From contig OY969694.1 in NCBI GenBank assembly GCA_963701955.1, positions 62,001-126,000 of the forward strand: a stretch of 64,000 nucleotides of DNA, given 5' to 3'. The DNA comes from Bog-473 sp963701955 (lineage in GTDB: Bacteria; Actinomycetota; Acidimicrobiia; Acidimicrobiales; RAAP-2). The translations under genes were made by a program, and so were the position numbers. Below are positions 19,765-28,001 of this stretch, one piece after another. Each line of letters opens with the position of its first letter. Positions within the stretch are counted from its first letter, which is position 1. The notes under the pieces were generated by a model that made no database searches, had not been told where the DNA came from, and saw nothing but the letters and a program-made list of their open reading frames with translations.

Positions 19765-21263
19765 GCCCACGGCGTCGGGCCGAAGGGGGAGCGCAGACCG
19801 AGCTTGCCCGGGTTGAGGATCCCGGCGGGGTCCAGTGCACCCTTGAGGTCCTGCAGGGTGCCGAGCGCGGTGCCCAGAGCCCGGGGCATGAATCGCGCCC
19901 GCTGGAGCCCGATGCCGTGATGGTGGCTGATCGCAGCACCGTTCGCCAAGGTGGCATCGCCCACTGCATCCCACGCTCGCCGGTAGTAGTCCTCGCGCCA
20001 CACCGCGTCGCCGTCGGGATTGTGACCGCCGAACGTGAAGTAGAGACAGGCCCCGTCGGGATAGGAGTGGGACTGGTGCGCCGATGCCGCCACGGTGCCC
20101 TCCATCCGCTCCAGCGCGCCGATCACCTCGTCGAAGAGGCCGGGCAGCACGGACCACGAGCCCGAGATCTCCACCGTGTCGACCACGAAGCCGGCGCGCC
20201 ACAGCGGGGCGAGGGCTGAGACGTCGTTTCGATTGGCGAGCCAGCGGGCAACCAGGGCCGGGCTGAGTGACTGCGCCCCGTTGCACTCCTCGTCGACGAT
20301 GGTCATCGTCGCACTCACGATGGCGGGATCGGCTTCATCGAGGACCACGAGAACGTTGGTGTCTGAGAGGTCGAAATGCCTGTCGGATTCGGTCCGATCG
20401 TACAAGCGCAGCACCGCGGGGGTGGCGCCACGGCGCATGATGCGCCGACATGCATCGAGACCGCCGGCGAAGGTGCTGAAGCCGAAGGCGCGGCGCTCCT
20501 GCGCGCCGGGCAGCGGGTGAATGCGCAGTCGGGCTTCGGTGATCACCCCCAGCGTGCCTTCGCTGCCGACGAAGAGCTGAGTCAGGTTGGGGCCTGTGGC
20601 GGCACGCGGTCCGCGACCGTCGGTGCGCACGATGCTCCCGTCGGCCAGTACCACCTCGAGCCCGACGATCATGTCCTCGATCTTCCCGTAGCGCGTCGAG
20701 TACTGCCCGGCGCTGCGGCAGGCCAGCCAGCCACCCACCGTCGAGAGCTCCACCGACTGGGGCCAGTGGCCGAGGGTGTACCCGGTCCCGGTTGCGGCGA
20801 GCGACGTTTCCAGGTCGGGCCCGAACGTGCCGGCCCGCACGTCGGCCAGGAGGGAGGTGTCGTCGACGTGACGGACGCCGCAGTGCGCGGTCAGATCCAG
20901 CGCGATCCCGCCGAACGCGGGGACGGCCCCGCCGCAGACGCCGCTCCGCCCACCCGCTGCGGTGACCGGGACGCGGGACTCGTTGCACGCGGCGAGGACG
21001 GCGGACACTTGTTCGGTAGAGCGTGGGCGCACGACCGCGGCAGGCCGGCGGGGGACGGCGCCCTCGGCGGCCCAGCCGACGGCCAGCGGCCACCAGTCCC
21101 GTCCGGCCTCGGCCCGGGCGGCGTCGTCGGTCTCGATCGCCGCTCCGCTGGACGCCAGGCGCTCGAGCAGCCCGTCGGGCAGGTCCACCGGGGTCGAATC
21201 GAGCCGGTCCACGACGTCCGACGGTGCCGCATCGATCGGGGTGACGGGCGTCGGCTCGGTCAC
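19761..21263 (-). CDS. FAD-linked oxidase, alkyldihydroxyacetonephosphate synthase-like
   Basis: A 500-residue flavoprotein of the FAD_binding_4 / FAD-oxidase_C type. The PCMH FAD site contains PVTAAGGRSGVCGGAVPAFGG (residues about 100-120), GWLACRSAGQYSTRYGKIEDM and FVGSEGTLGVITEA. Near the C-terminus AAISHHHGIGLQR matches the tri-histidine HHHG motif of alkyl-DHAP synthase, the ether-lipid enzyme that exchanges the acyl group of acyl-DHAP for a fatty alcohol. Bacterial relatives may instead oxidise hydroxy acids. Its place between glpD and glpK, with 4-base overlaps on both sides, supports work on a DHAP or glycerol-3-phosphate derivative. Confidence 0.8.
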   Translation of the reverse strand: MTEPTPVTPIDAAPSDVVDRLDSTPVDLPDGLLERLASSGAAIETDDAARAEAGRDWWPLAVGWAAEGAVPRRPAAVVRPRSTEQVSAVLAACNESRVPVTAAGGRSGVCGGAVPAFGGIALDLTAHCGVRHVDDTSLLADVRAGTFGPDLETSLAATGTGYTLGHWPQSVELSTVGGWLACRSAGQYSTRYGKIEDMIVGLEVVLADGSIVRTDGRGPRAATGPNLTQLFVGSEGTLGVITEARLRIHPLPGAQERRAFGFSTFAGGLDACRRIMRRGATPAVLRLYDRTESDRHFDLSDTNVLVVLDEADPAIVSATMTIVDEECNGAQSLSPALVARWLANRNDVSALAPLWRAGFVVDTVEISGSWSVLPGLFDEVIGALERMEGTVAASAHQSHSYPDGACLYFTFGGHNPDGDAVWREDYYRRAWDAVGDATLANGAAISHHHGIGLQRARFMPRALGTALGTLQDLKGALDPAGILNPGKLGLRSPFGPTPWA

Positions 21264-22936
21264 GGCGCGTCCAGCCCGGCCGTCACGAGGTCACCACGGC
21301 ACGACGCGGTGTACTGCGACACCTGGGCTGCCGTTGCCCGCCGATCCCATCCCATCTCCGGAGCGACCAGGGCGGCGACCGCTGCGGCCGCGCCGAGGCT
21401 GGCACCCGCCCGCTGGATCGTCGACCGCGTGCGGCGCGACAGGATGTCCTCGAGCGTGCAGGCCATCTCCTCGCGGGCGGCATAGAGCACCTCGGCCCCC
21501 GTGTAGGGAAGACCGTCGACCACGGGCAAGGCGAGCTCCGGCCGATCGGCGGCCAGGTCACGCACCGAGAGCCATTCTGTGCCATAACGGCCGAGGAGAC
21601 GCCCACCGGGCTGGGCCCGGGCCACCGGGTCGCGCCCCCTGGTGGTGGCGCCGATGAGCGGGAGTGCCCTGGTGACGCAGCGCCGCCGCCTGGGCGACTC
21701 ACCGAGAGCGCCCACCACCGCGTCGACCGCGTCCTGGGCCATCTTTCGGTAGGTCGTCAGCTTGCCGCCGGTGATGGTCACAACCCCGTGGCGTGAGATG
21801 GTGACGCGGTGACGCCGCGACAGGTCCGCCGTGCGCTCCGAGACGCGCCCGCCCCTGCCCGATGCCAGCAGCGGTCGGAGCCCGGCCCAGACCCCGGTCA
21901 CATCGGCGCGGGTGAGGTCCGACGTGGTCACCCTGTTCGTGGCGTCGAGCAGATAGTCCACGTCCTCGGGTGAGCATGCCGGCCGGTCGAGGGGGCCCGA
22001 ATAGTCGGTGTCGGTGGTGCCGAGGTACACCAGGTCGGTGGCGGGCCAGGGAACGACGAAGATGGAGCGGCGATCGCTCTGCACCGGGATCACCGCTGCG
22101 ATGTCGGCGGGCATGCGTGCGGCCGGAACGGTCACGTGGACGCCCTTGGCCGGCCTCAGCGCGCGGGGATGCACGCCCTCGTCGAGGTTCCGCACTTCGT
22201 CGGCCCAGACGCCCGAGGCGTTGACCACGACCCGTGCTCGAACGCGGAACTCGGTGCCGTCCCCTTCGAGTTCGGGGCGCACCAAGGCGCCGTCGGTCCG
22301 CCCGTCGTGGCCTGTCGTGAGCCGGACCACGGAGGCGTAGTTGGCGACGGCTGCACCGAATTCGCAGGCCGCGGTGCGCGCCAGGGCAAGGGTCAGGCGC
22401 GCGTCGTCGGTTCGGGCGTCGAAGTAGATGAACCCGGCGACGAGGTCGTCGGTGTCGAGCGCAGGCAGGTGGGCCAGTGCCTGTTCCCGGGTGAGGCGCC
22501 GATGGTGGTCGCCGATGCGCCAGCCGCCGGTGACGTCGTAGGTCCACAGCACACCGGCGTAGGTCCGGGCTACCGTCCGCGACGCCACACCGTCACGCCC
22601 GAAGAGCGGGATGAGGAACGGCAGCGGCGAGACGAGGTGCGGCGCGTTGTCGAGCAGGCGTTGCCGTTCGGCGAGGTTCTCGTACACGAGGCGGAGCTCG
22701 CGTTGTTGGAGGTAGCGCAGCCCCCCGTGCACGAGCTTGGAGGACTTCGATGAGGTGCCCGAGGCGAAGTCGCCCTTTTCGACCAGTGCCGTCCGCAGAC
22801 CCCGGCTGGCGGCATCGAGCGCCACACCGGCGCCCGTGACGCCACCGCCGACCACGAGGACGTCGAACTCCTCGTCGGCCAACCGTCGCAACGACTCGTT
22901 GCGGCGGAAGGGGTGCACCGGCCAACACTGCCACAC
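21260..22936 (-). CDS. glpD: Glycerol-3-phosphate dehydrogenase (FAD-dependent)
   Basis: A 558-residue flavoprotein with the N-terminal FAD motif FDVLVVGGGVTGAGVALDAASRG. It has the GlpD signature SGTSSKSSKLVHGGLRYLQQ near residue 60, and TITGGKLTTYRKMAQDAVD of the second FAD-contact region. A C-terminal DAO_C domain contains AAREEMACTLEDILSRRTR. It oxidises glycerol-3-phosphate to DHAP and passes electrons to quinone at the membrane. GTG 22936 is used; an in-frame GTG at 22918 giving MHPFRRNESL is equally possible. First gene of the glpD / AGPS-like / glpK operon. Confidence 0.92.
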   Translation of the reverse strand: MWQCWPVHPFRRNESLRRLADEEFDVLVVGGGVTGAGVALDAASRGLRTALVEKGDFASGTSSKSSKLVHGGLRYLQQRELRLVYENLAERQRLLDNAPHLVSPLPFLIPLFGRDGVASRTVARTYAGVLWTYDVTGGWRIGDHHRRLTREQALAHLPALDTDDLVAGFIYFDARTDDARLTLALARTAACEFGAAVANYASVVRLTTGHDGRTDGALVRPELEGDGTEFRVRARVVVNASGVWADEVRNLDEGVHPRALRPAKGVHVTVPAARMPADIAAVIPVQSDRRSIFVVPWPATDLVYLGTTDTDYSGPLDRPACSPEDVDYLLDATNRVTTSDLTRADVTGVWAGLRPLLASGRGGRVSERTADLSRRHRVTISRHGVVTITGGKLTTYRKMAQDAVDAVVGALGESPRRRRCVTRALPLIGATTRGRDPVARAQPGGRLLGRYGTEWLSVRDLAADRPELALPVVDGLPYTGAEVLYAAREEMACTLEDILSRRTRSTIQRAGASLGAAAAVAALVAPEMGWDRRATAAQVSQYTASCRGDLVTAGLDAP

Positions 22937-23029
22937 GCAGTGCGCGGCACTCGGGCGGCGATGTCAGCTCACTGAGCGAGCAGCGCGAGCAGCCGGAACG
23001 GCGTCGCCATCGCGTCAAAGTCCGTGCCA

Positions 23030-23035
23030 TAGGGT
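23030..23035 (+). promoter_or_regulatory. Putative leaderless -10 element of the DUF3293 gene
   Basis: TAGGGT ends 6 bases before GTG 23042, with no Shine-Dalgarno sequence, matching the leaderless pattern seen at other genes here. Confidence 0.4.
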
Positions 23036-23041
23036 GATGGT

Positions 23042-23503
23042 GTGCTCCTGGCACCGGGCGATCCCTGGGCGGGTTATGCGCGGACGGTCGTCGAGATCCA
23101 TCGTCGCGGTGTCGGCGATCTGGTGGTGCGGGCGGCACCCCCGGGTCAGGCCGGTGCATGGCCGTGGTTCTCGCCTGCGGTGGTGCACCTGCTCACCGCC
23201 TGGGACCCCGGGGACGAGCGCCCGGGCCCGGAGGTCAATCGCGCACGCCAAGAGGCGCTCGAATCCGAGCTGCGTTCGTTGGGGCCTCACATGTGGGCCG
23301 CAGCCGGGGTCGATCCCCACAGCGGATCCGGCGACGAGGGTGTGGCCGTACAGGGTCTCCCCGAAGCCCAGGTCCTTCGCATCGCGGCCCGCTACCGCCA
23401 GAGTGCCGTCTTCGCGTGGACACCGACGGAATGGGCCATCGTTGCGTGTCGCGGAACCCGGCGGGTGTCCCTGGGGTGGTCGATCGCCCCGCTCCTGCCT
23501 TGA
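23042..23503 (+). CDS. DUF3293 domain-containing protein
   Basis: A 153-residue soluble protein that resembles the DUF3293 family. Typical features are WPWFSPAVVHLLTAWDPG and the later NRARQEALESELRSLG segment, then AVQGLPEAQVLRIAARYRQSAVFAWTPTEW. The family has no assigned function; members are small cytoplasmic proteins scattered through actinobacteria and proteobacteria. It is transcribed away from glpD and followed after 139 bases by an unrelated hypothetical gene. Confidence 0.75.
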   Translation: MLLAPGDPWAGYARTVVEIHRRGVGDLVVRAAPPGQAGAWPWFSPAVVHLLTAWDPGDERPGPEVNRARQEALESELRSLGPHMWAAAGVDPHSGSGDEGVAVQGLPEAQVLRIAARYRQSAVFAWTPTEWAIVACRGTRRVSLGWSIAPLLP

Positions 23504-23554
23504 CGTCACGGTGTTCGCGAGTTGTCCGGCCATTGGGCCTTCGCGACCGCCAAG

Positions 23555-23635
23555 CCCTTCAGGGGGGGAACCATCGCGCCGAATTCCTGTGGGTGTGGGG
23601 GGCAGGGCCGACGAGGCCGGCGGTGCCCTGAAGGG
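23555..23635. repeat. Inverted repeat before the hypothetical acidic gene
   Basis: cccttcaggg (23555-23564) is exactly inverted as ccctgaaggg (23626-23635), with 61 bases between. Each half is itself nearly self-complementary. The second copy overlaps the ribosome-site region 8 bases before ATG 23643, so it could be an operator or an RNA structure controlling that gene. Confidence 0.4.
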
Positions 23636-23642
23636 AATCGGG

Positions 23643-24206
23643 ATGGAGCAGTTCGACCAGGCTTGGGAATACGACCCGGAATACGGCGCTGAGTACGACG
23701 AGGCATTCGGACCCGACCTCGATCCTGATCTCGACCCTGACATCGACCCCGAGGTCCTCTACCTCCGGATGATCTCAGACGAGGAGCGCCAACGATTCTG
23801 GCCCGAGGCTCGCTGGGAATCTCCCTTCGACGACGGCTCGGCCGAAGCGGGGTCCCGCGATGCAGGGCCCTTGGGCGGAGGGCCGGCAAGCGTCGGGGAC
23901 CTCGGGGTTCCCGGTGATCCTCCGCTCCTCTTCGTGGACCACGCAGCCGAGCTCCGGCTGGGCCGAGAGATGCGCCTCTCGGAGCTCTGGGGACACGCCG
24001 AGCGCGGAGCGCTCCTGACGTCGGAGCTCGTGGAGCTGACCATGCTCGTGAGTGAGGTGGAGGGAGTGCCCGGAGCAGTCTGCGCGGATTGCGCCATGCT
24101 CAAGCGACCGAGTCTGCATGGGAACTGGGCGCTGGCCATCACGGGCCTGTGTCGCGTGCATCTCCGTCTCCGGCTGGGGCATGAGGAGATCGATCGCGCC
24201 ACGTAG
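23643..24206 (+). CDS. Hypothetical acidic protein with DPDL repeats
   Basis: A 187-residue protein I do not recognise. The first 45 residues are strongly acidic and include a short tandem DPDL-type repeat (period 12 bases, about 23716-23751). This is followed by MISDEERQRFWPEARWE. A Gly/Asp-rich linker leads to a C-terminal half with two cysteines in CADCAMLKRPSLHG and a final helix LCRVHLRLRLGHEEI. The CxxC pair plus C and H near the end could bind a metal. ATG 23643 is preceded by AAGGGA. No membrane segment. Function unknown. Confidence 0.55.
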   Translation: MEQFDQAWEYDPEYGAEYDEAFGPDLDPDLDPDIDPEVLYLRMISDEERQRFWPEARWESPFDDGSAEAGSRDAGPLGGGPASVGDLGVPGDPPLLFVDHAAELRLGREMRLSELWGHAERGALLTSELVELTMLVSEVEGVPGAVCADCAMLKRPSLHGNWALAITGLCRVHLRLRLGHEEIDRAT

Positions 24207-24270
24207 GGCTCTCGTGCCCACCGGGCCCACCGGGTCCCACATCGGGCGACCCAGCGGGCACAATGGTGAG

Positions 24271-24810
24271 GTGACGCTGGCCACCCGTGTCGTCGCGGCA
24301 TGCCACCTGACTGGGACGTTCGTCCTGCGGTCGGGACGGACGGCGGACCATTACTTCGACAAGTACCGGTTCGAATCGGACCCGTCGTTGCTGGCCGACA
24401 TCGTGACGGCCCTGGTGCCACTGGTTCCCGCGGGGACCGAGGGTCTGGCCGGCCTGGAGCTGGGTGGGGTGCCACTGGCCACCCTGTTGTCCTCAGTGAC
24501 GGGATTGCCCGCCTACTTCGTGCGCAAGGAGCCCAAGAAGTACGGCACGGAGCAGATCTGCGAGGGAGGGGGCGTCGCGAACCGCAACCTGCTGATCGTT
24601 GAGGACGTGGTCACGACCGGGGGACAGGTGGTGCTCTCGGCACAGGACCTACGCGCCGAGGGGGCGGTGGTCCACGCGGCCCTGTGCGTGATCGACCGTG
24701 AGGGCGGGGGAGCGGGGGTGATGGGCGCCGAAGGGATCACGCTGCATTCCTTGTTCACCATGAGCCAGCTCGAGGAAGCCGGCCGGAAGTCGCCGCCGCA
24801 GGTCGTGTGA
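24271..24810 (+). CDS. pyrE: Orotate phosphoribosyltransferase
   Basis: A 179-residue type I phosphoribosyltransferase. The PRPP-binding motif is LLIVEDVVTTGGQ near residue 110. The substrate region has GLELGGVPLATLLSSVTGLPAYFVRKEPKKYGT, with the lysine-rich loop typical of PyrE. It converts orotate and PRPP to OMP in pyrimidine synthesis. GTG 24271 gives a normal N-terminus; a longer upstream frame overlaps the previous gene and lacks similarity. No other pyr genes are near. Confidence 0.9.
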   Translation: MTLATRVVAACHLTGTFVLRSGRTADHYFDKYRFESDPSLLADIVTALVPLVPAGTEGLAGLELGGVPLATLLSSVTGLPAYFVRKEPKKYGTEQICEGGGVANRNLLIVEDVVTTGGQVVLSAQDLRAEGAVVHAALCVIDREGGGAGVMGAEGITLHSLFTMSQLEEAGRKSPPQVV

Positions 24811-24817
24811 TCATTCT

Positions 24818-24830
24818 GACAATGATTGTC
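24818..24830. promoter_or_regulatory. Fur/PerR-type operator (perfect palindrome)
   Basis: gacaatgattgtc is a perfect 6-1-6 inverted repeat 36 bases before the fur-family start codon. A -35-like TTGTCG (24826-24831) overlaps its right half, and TAGGGT (24851-24856) serves as -10, 19 bases later. Binding here would block the promoter, so autorepression is likely. Confidence 0.7.
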
Positions 24831-24850
24831 GAAATGGTTGGCGGTGCCGC

Positions 24851-24856
24851 TAGGGT
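24851..24856 (+). promoter_or_regulatory. Putative -10 element of the fur-family gene
   Basis: TAGGGT, 9 bases before ATG 24866 and 19 bases after the TTGTCG element that overlaps the palindromic operator. Confidence 0.5.
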
Positions 24857-24865
24857 GGCGCTGCC

Positions 24866-25342
24866 ATGGAGTCCCCCGAGGAACTGACCGATCTCTTCCG
24901 CGCCCATGGGCGCAAGATCACCGCCCAGCGCCGGTGCATCTTCCGGGCGCTGCAAGGGGACGTGTCGCACCCCTCCGCCGAGAGGGTCTACGAGCGGGTC
25001 CGCCGCGAGATGCCGAACGTCTCGCTGAAGACCGTGTACCAGACCCTCAACGACCTGGCCGATCTCGGGGTCATCGCCGCGCTCGACGTGGGCACCGGGT
25101 CCACGCGATTCGATCCAAATGTGGAGACGACACACCACCACCTGGTCTGCCGTTCGTGCGGCAAGGTACGCGACCTGGCGGTTGACCTGCCGGGACTCGG
25201 GGTGCCGCGCCGGGCGGCGCTGGGATTCGCCGTGGACAGCGCCGAGGTCGTCTTCCGGGGTCTGTGCGCCGAGTGCAGGGGCTCGAGGGCGCACGGGGCG
25301 CAGGTGGCGGAGCCCCCGCTTCGGGTGGCGGGCGAATCGTAG
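24866..25342 (+). CDS. Fur-family transcriptional regulator (PerR-like)
   Basis: A 158-residue Fur-family repressor. The winged helix spans residues about 10-75 (KITAQRRCIFRAL, then HPSAERVYERVRREMPNVSLKTVYQTLNDLADLGVI). The dimer and metal region has ETTHHHLVCRSCGKVRDL and a second CxxC (CAEC), the structural zinc site. PerR-like proteins sense peroxide through iron. The downstream rubrerythrin cassette (84 bases away, same strand) and the palindromic operator before this gene both favour a PerR role over iron-uptake control. The C-terminal tail after CAEC is long and low-complexity. Confidence 0.88.
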   Translation: MESPEELTDLFRAHGRKITAQRRCIFRALQGDVSHPSAERVYERVRREMPNVSLKTVYQTLNDLADLGVIAALDVGTGSTRFDPNVETTHHHLVCRSCGKVRDLAVDLPGLGVPRRAALGFAVDSAEVVFRGLCAECRGSRAHGAQVAEPPLRVAGES

Positions 25343-25426
25343 GGATCGCCGAGCCATCTACCGGTACAGCCAGGACAGCCAGAACCAGAAGAACCAGTAC
25401 AGACCAAGAAAGGAAAGGACCCATCC

Positions 25427-25846
25427 ATGCCAGGATTGAAGGGAACCCAGACAGAGGCCAACCTGAAGGAGGCCTTTGCCGGCGAGAGCCAGGCCAACCG
25501 CCGGTACCTCTACTTCGCGCAGAAGGCCGACGTCGAGGGATATCCCGACGTCGCCGCGCTCTTCCGCTCCGTGGCGGAGGGTGAGACCGGACACGCCTTC
25601 GGGCACTTCGACTACCTCAAGGAGGTGGGCGACCCCGTCACCGGAGTGCCGGTGGGCGCGACCGAGGAGAACTTGAAGTCGGCGATCGAAGGTGAGACCT
25701 ACGAGTTCACCGAGATGTACCCGGGGTTCGCCAAGACCGCCCGCGACGAGGGGTTCGAGGAGATCGCCGAGTGGCTCGAGACGCTGGCCAAGGCCGAGAA
25801 GTCGCACGCCGGGCGCTTCAGCCAAGGACTCGAATCGGTCTCCTGA
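25427..25846 (+). CDS. Rubrerythrin (diiron domain only)
   Basis: A 139-residue ferritin-like protein. Diiron ligands are seen in AGESQANRRYLYFAQKA, AEGETGHAFGHFDYL, EGETYEFTEMY and KAEKSHAGRF. It lacks the C-terminal CxxC rubredoxin domain of classical rubrerythrin, so it needs a separate electron donor. Rubrerythrins reduce hydrogen peroxide. The 5' region contains a run of 9-base near-repeats (acagccagg type, 25373-25400) and the ribosome site GAAAGGAAAGG. It lies between the fur-family gene and the HdrD-like gene (13-base gap), an arrangement expected of one operon. Confidence 0.92.
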   Translation: MPGLKGTQTEANLKEAFAGESQANRRYLYFAQKADVEGYPDVAALFRSVAEGETGHAFGHFDYLKEVGDPVTGVPVGATEENLKSAIEGETYEFTEMYPGFAKTARDEGFEEIAEWLETLAKAEKSHAGRFSQGLESVS

Positions 25847-25859
25847 GAGGTCGGCCGAC

Positions 25860-27209
25860 GTGACCGCCACGTACGACCCGAAGGATCCGGCCTACTTCGA
25901 CCCCGGGGCGCTCGGCGAGGAACTCGACCGCGTCTTCGACCTCTGCCACGGGTGCCGACTGTGCTTCAACCTGTGCCCGTCCTTCCCGACGATGTTCGGG
26001 TACATCGACGAGCACGACGGTGACGTGGGCGCGCTGAATGACGCCCAGCGCGACGAGGTCGTCGATCAGTGCTACCAGTGCAAGCTCTGCTACGTGAAGT
26101 GTCCCTACGTGCCACCTCACGAGTGGAAGCTCGACTTCCCGCGGTTGATGAGCCGCGTGCACGCCGTGCGCCAGAGGCAAGGGGTCGGGGCCAAGGAGCG
26201 GGTGACCGACCAGTTTCTGGCACGTACCGATGCACTGGGCCATGCCGCGGTCGTGGCCGCGCCCGTGGTCAACCGGATCACGGCAACGCCGGGGTCGTGG
26301 CCGCGCCGGGTCATGGAGAAGACGGTTGGCCTGGCTGCCGAGCGGCTCCTGCCCCCCTACGCGAAGCAGCGTTTCACGACCTGGTTCTCGCGCCGGAAGA
26401 CCGATGGAGCCGAGCCGTCGGCCTCTGGGGCGCCCCCGGGGTCGGCGACGGTGTCCGTGTTCCCCACCTGCTTCGTGGAGTACATGGACCCCGGCGTGGG
26501 TCGAGCCGTCGTGGAGGTCTACGAGCACAACGGTGTGGCGTGCGACCTCCCTCAGGGCACCCGGTGCTGCGGTGCTCCGTGGCTGCACTCCGGGCACGTC
26601 GCCGAGTTCACCAAGGCGGCCCACCGCAACGTGGCGATCCTCGTCGAGGAGGTGCGTGCCGGCCGCGACATCGTCGTGGCGCAACCGACCTGCGCCTACG
26701 TGCTCAAGCGCGACTACCCCCTCTACGCCGAAGGGCCCGACGCCGACCTGGTGGCGGCGCACACCTTCGACCCGGCCGAGTACCTCGTGCGACGCCACCG
26801 CGACGCCGACGACGCGTTCACCTTGCGTGACGGGTTTCCCGGGCGCGAGGACCACTCGGTGCCCGGCCATGTGACCTACCACGTGGCGTGCCACCTGCAG
26901 GCCCAGAATGCCGGACTGCGCAGTCGCGATCTCCTGAAGGTGGCGGGTGTCGCCTGCACGCTCGTGCAGCGATGCTCGGGGATCGACGGGACCTGGGGTT
27001 ATCGGGCCGAGAACTATGAGCTGGCGCGGGCCGTGGCGGCACCAATGGCCCGTGAAATCGGAGAGGCCGGTCACGAGGTCGTGTGCGGTGACTGCCATCT
27101 GGCCAATGGGGCGATCCTCCAGGAGACCGGGACACGACCCGTGCACCCGATGCAGCTCATGGCACAGGCCTACGGGCTCGAGTCCGGTCGAACCGGCGCA
27201 ACGACATGA
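25860..27209 (+). CDS. HdrD/GlpC-like iron-sulfur protein
   Basis: A 449-residue cytoplasmic Fe-S protein. Two [4Fe-4S] ferredoxin-type motifs lie at the N-terminus: CHGCRLCFNLCPS near residue 24 and CYQCKLCYVKCPY near residue 64. Two cysteine-rich CCG domains follow, with CCGAPWLHSGH and then CHLQAQN and CGDCHLANG. This layout is shared by heterodisulfide reductase subunit D and the GlpC subunit of anaerobic glycerol-3-phosphate dehydrogenase. Between rubrerythrin and DUF3501, a gene order I know from other bacteria, it is a good candidate for electron donor to the peroxidase. GTG 25860 gives a compact N-terminus. Confidence 0.85.
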   Translation: MTATYDPKDPAYFDPGALGEELDRVFDLCHGCRLCFNLCPSFPTMFGYIDEHDGDVGALNDAQRDEVVDQCYQCKLCYVKCPYVPPHEWKLDFPRLMSRVHAVRQRQGVGAKERVTDQFLARTDALGHAAVVAAPVVNRITATPGSWPRRVMEKTVGLAAERLLPPYAKQRFTTWFSRRKTDGAEPSASGAPPGSATVSVFPTCFVEYMDPGVGRAVVEVYEHNGVACDLPQGTRCCGAPWLHSGHVAEFTKAAHRNVAILVEEVRAGRDIVVAQPTCAYVLKRDYPLYAEGPDADLVAAHTFDPAEYLVRRHRDADDAFTLRDGFPGREDHSVPGHVTYHVACHLQAQNAGLRSRDLLKVAGVACTLVQRCSGIDGTWGYRAENYELARAVAAPMAREIGEAGHEVVCGDCHLANGAILQETGTRPVHPMQLMAQAYGLESGRTGATT

Positions 27210-27225
27210 GGGAGGCCGCCGGTCC

Positions 27226-27837
27226 ATGGACGGCCTGACGCTGGCAGATGTCTTGGACCAGCGCGCCTACGAGCGCGTGCGCGAGGACTACCGGGCTCGG
27301 GTGATCGCCCGCAAGCGAAACCGCCGCGTGGCCCTGGGGCCCTTCATGACTGTGGTCTTCGAGTGCTTCGACACCGTTCGCTTCCAGATCCAGGAGATGG
27401 CGCGGGTGGAGAAGATCATCAGCGACGAGGCGATCCAGCTCGAGCTGGACACGTACAACCGGCTGTTGCCGTCGCTACGGGAGCTCTCGGCGACCCTCTT
27501 CATTGAGCTGACATCGGAAGCCGACCTGAGGCAATGGCTGCCCCGCCTGGTGGGGGTGGAGGGCCACCTCGGCATCTGCCTGGGCACGGAGGTCGTGCGG
27601 AGCACCCCCGAGGCGCAGCACGCGGCCGCGCTCACCCGTGAGTCCGCGACCTCAGCGGTCCACTACCTGCGATTTCCCTTCACCGAGCCTCAGGTGGAGA
27701 GCTTCCGGAGCGCCGCCGAAGTGGCCCTGGTGGCGACGCACCGGGAGTATGAGGCACGGGCCTTGCTCGCGCCGCTCGTGCGGGAAGAGCTCCTCGGGGA
27801 CCTCTTGGGGACAACAAAAACGCTCACTCTTGCCTGA
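27226..27837 (+). CDS. DUF3501 family protein
   Basis: A 203-residue protein of the DUF3501 family. It starts MDGLTLADVLDQRAYERVREDYRARVIARKRNRRVALGP and continues with FECFDTVRFQIQEMARVEKI, the family core. The family is found next to rubrerythrin and HdrD-like genes in several phyla, but its biochemical role is unknown. ATG 27226 is preceded by GGGAGG. It closes the cassette that begins with the fur-family gene; the 165 bases that follow contain no gene. Confidence 0.88.
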   Translation: MDGLTLADVLDQRAYERVREDYRARVIARKRNRRVALGPFMTVVFECFDTVRFQIQEMARVEKIISDEAIQLELDTYNRLLPSLRELSATLFIELTSEADLRQWLPRLVGVEGHLGICLGTEVVRSTPEAQHAAALTRESATSAVHYLRFPFTEPQVESFRSAAEVALVATHREYEARALLAPLVREELLGDLLGTTKTLTLA

Positions 27838-28001
27838 CCAGGCACAATTCCGTGCGTTCGTCTTTACAGGTGCTCAAGATGTACGACATACTCAACGTTC
27901 GCCGAATTCGGGGACGTTCCCATCCGCCGTTGCGCCGATAGGGCCTCCGATCAGGGCGAGCACAAGTATCCGCCTGAACCCGTGACGAGGAAGTGTTTCC
28001 C

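Noticed and set aside
25373..25426. Second Fur/PerR box before rubrerythrin
   Set aside because: The short near-repeats here are not palindromic and do not match the gacaat-attgtc operator.
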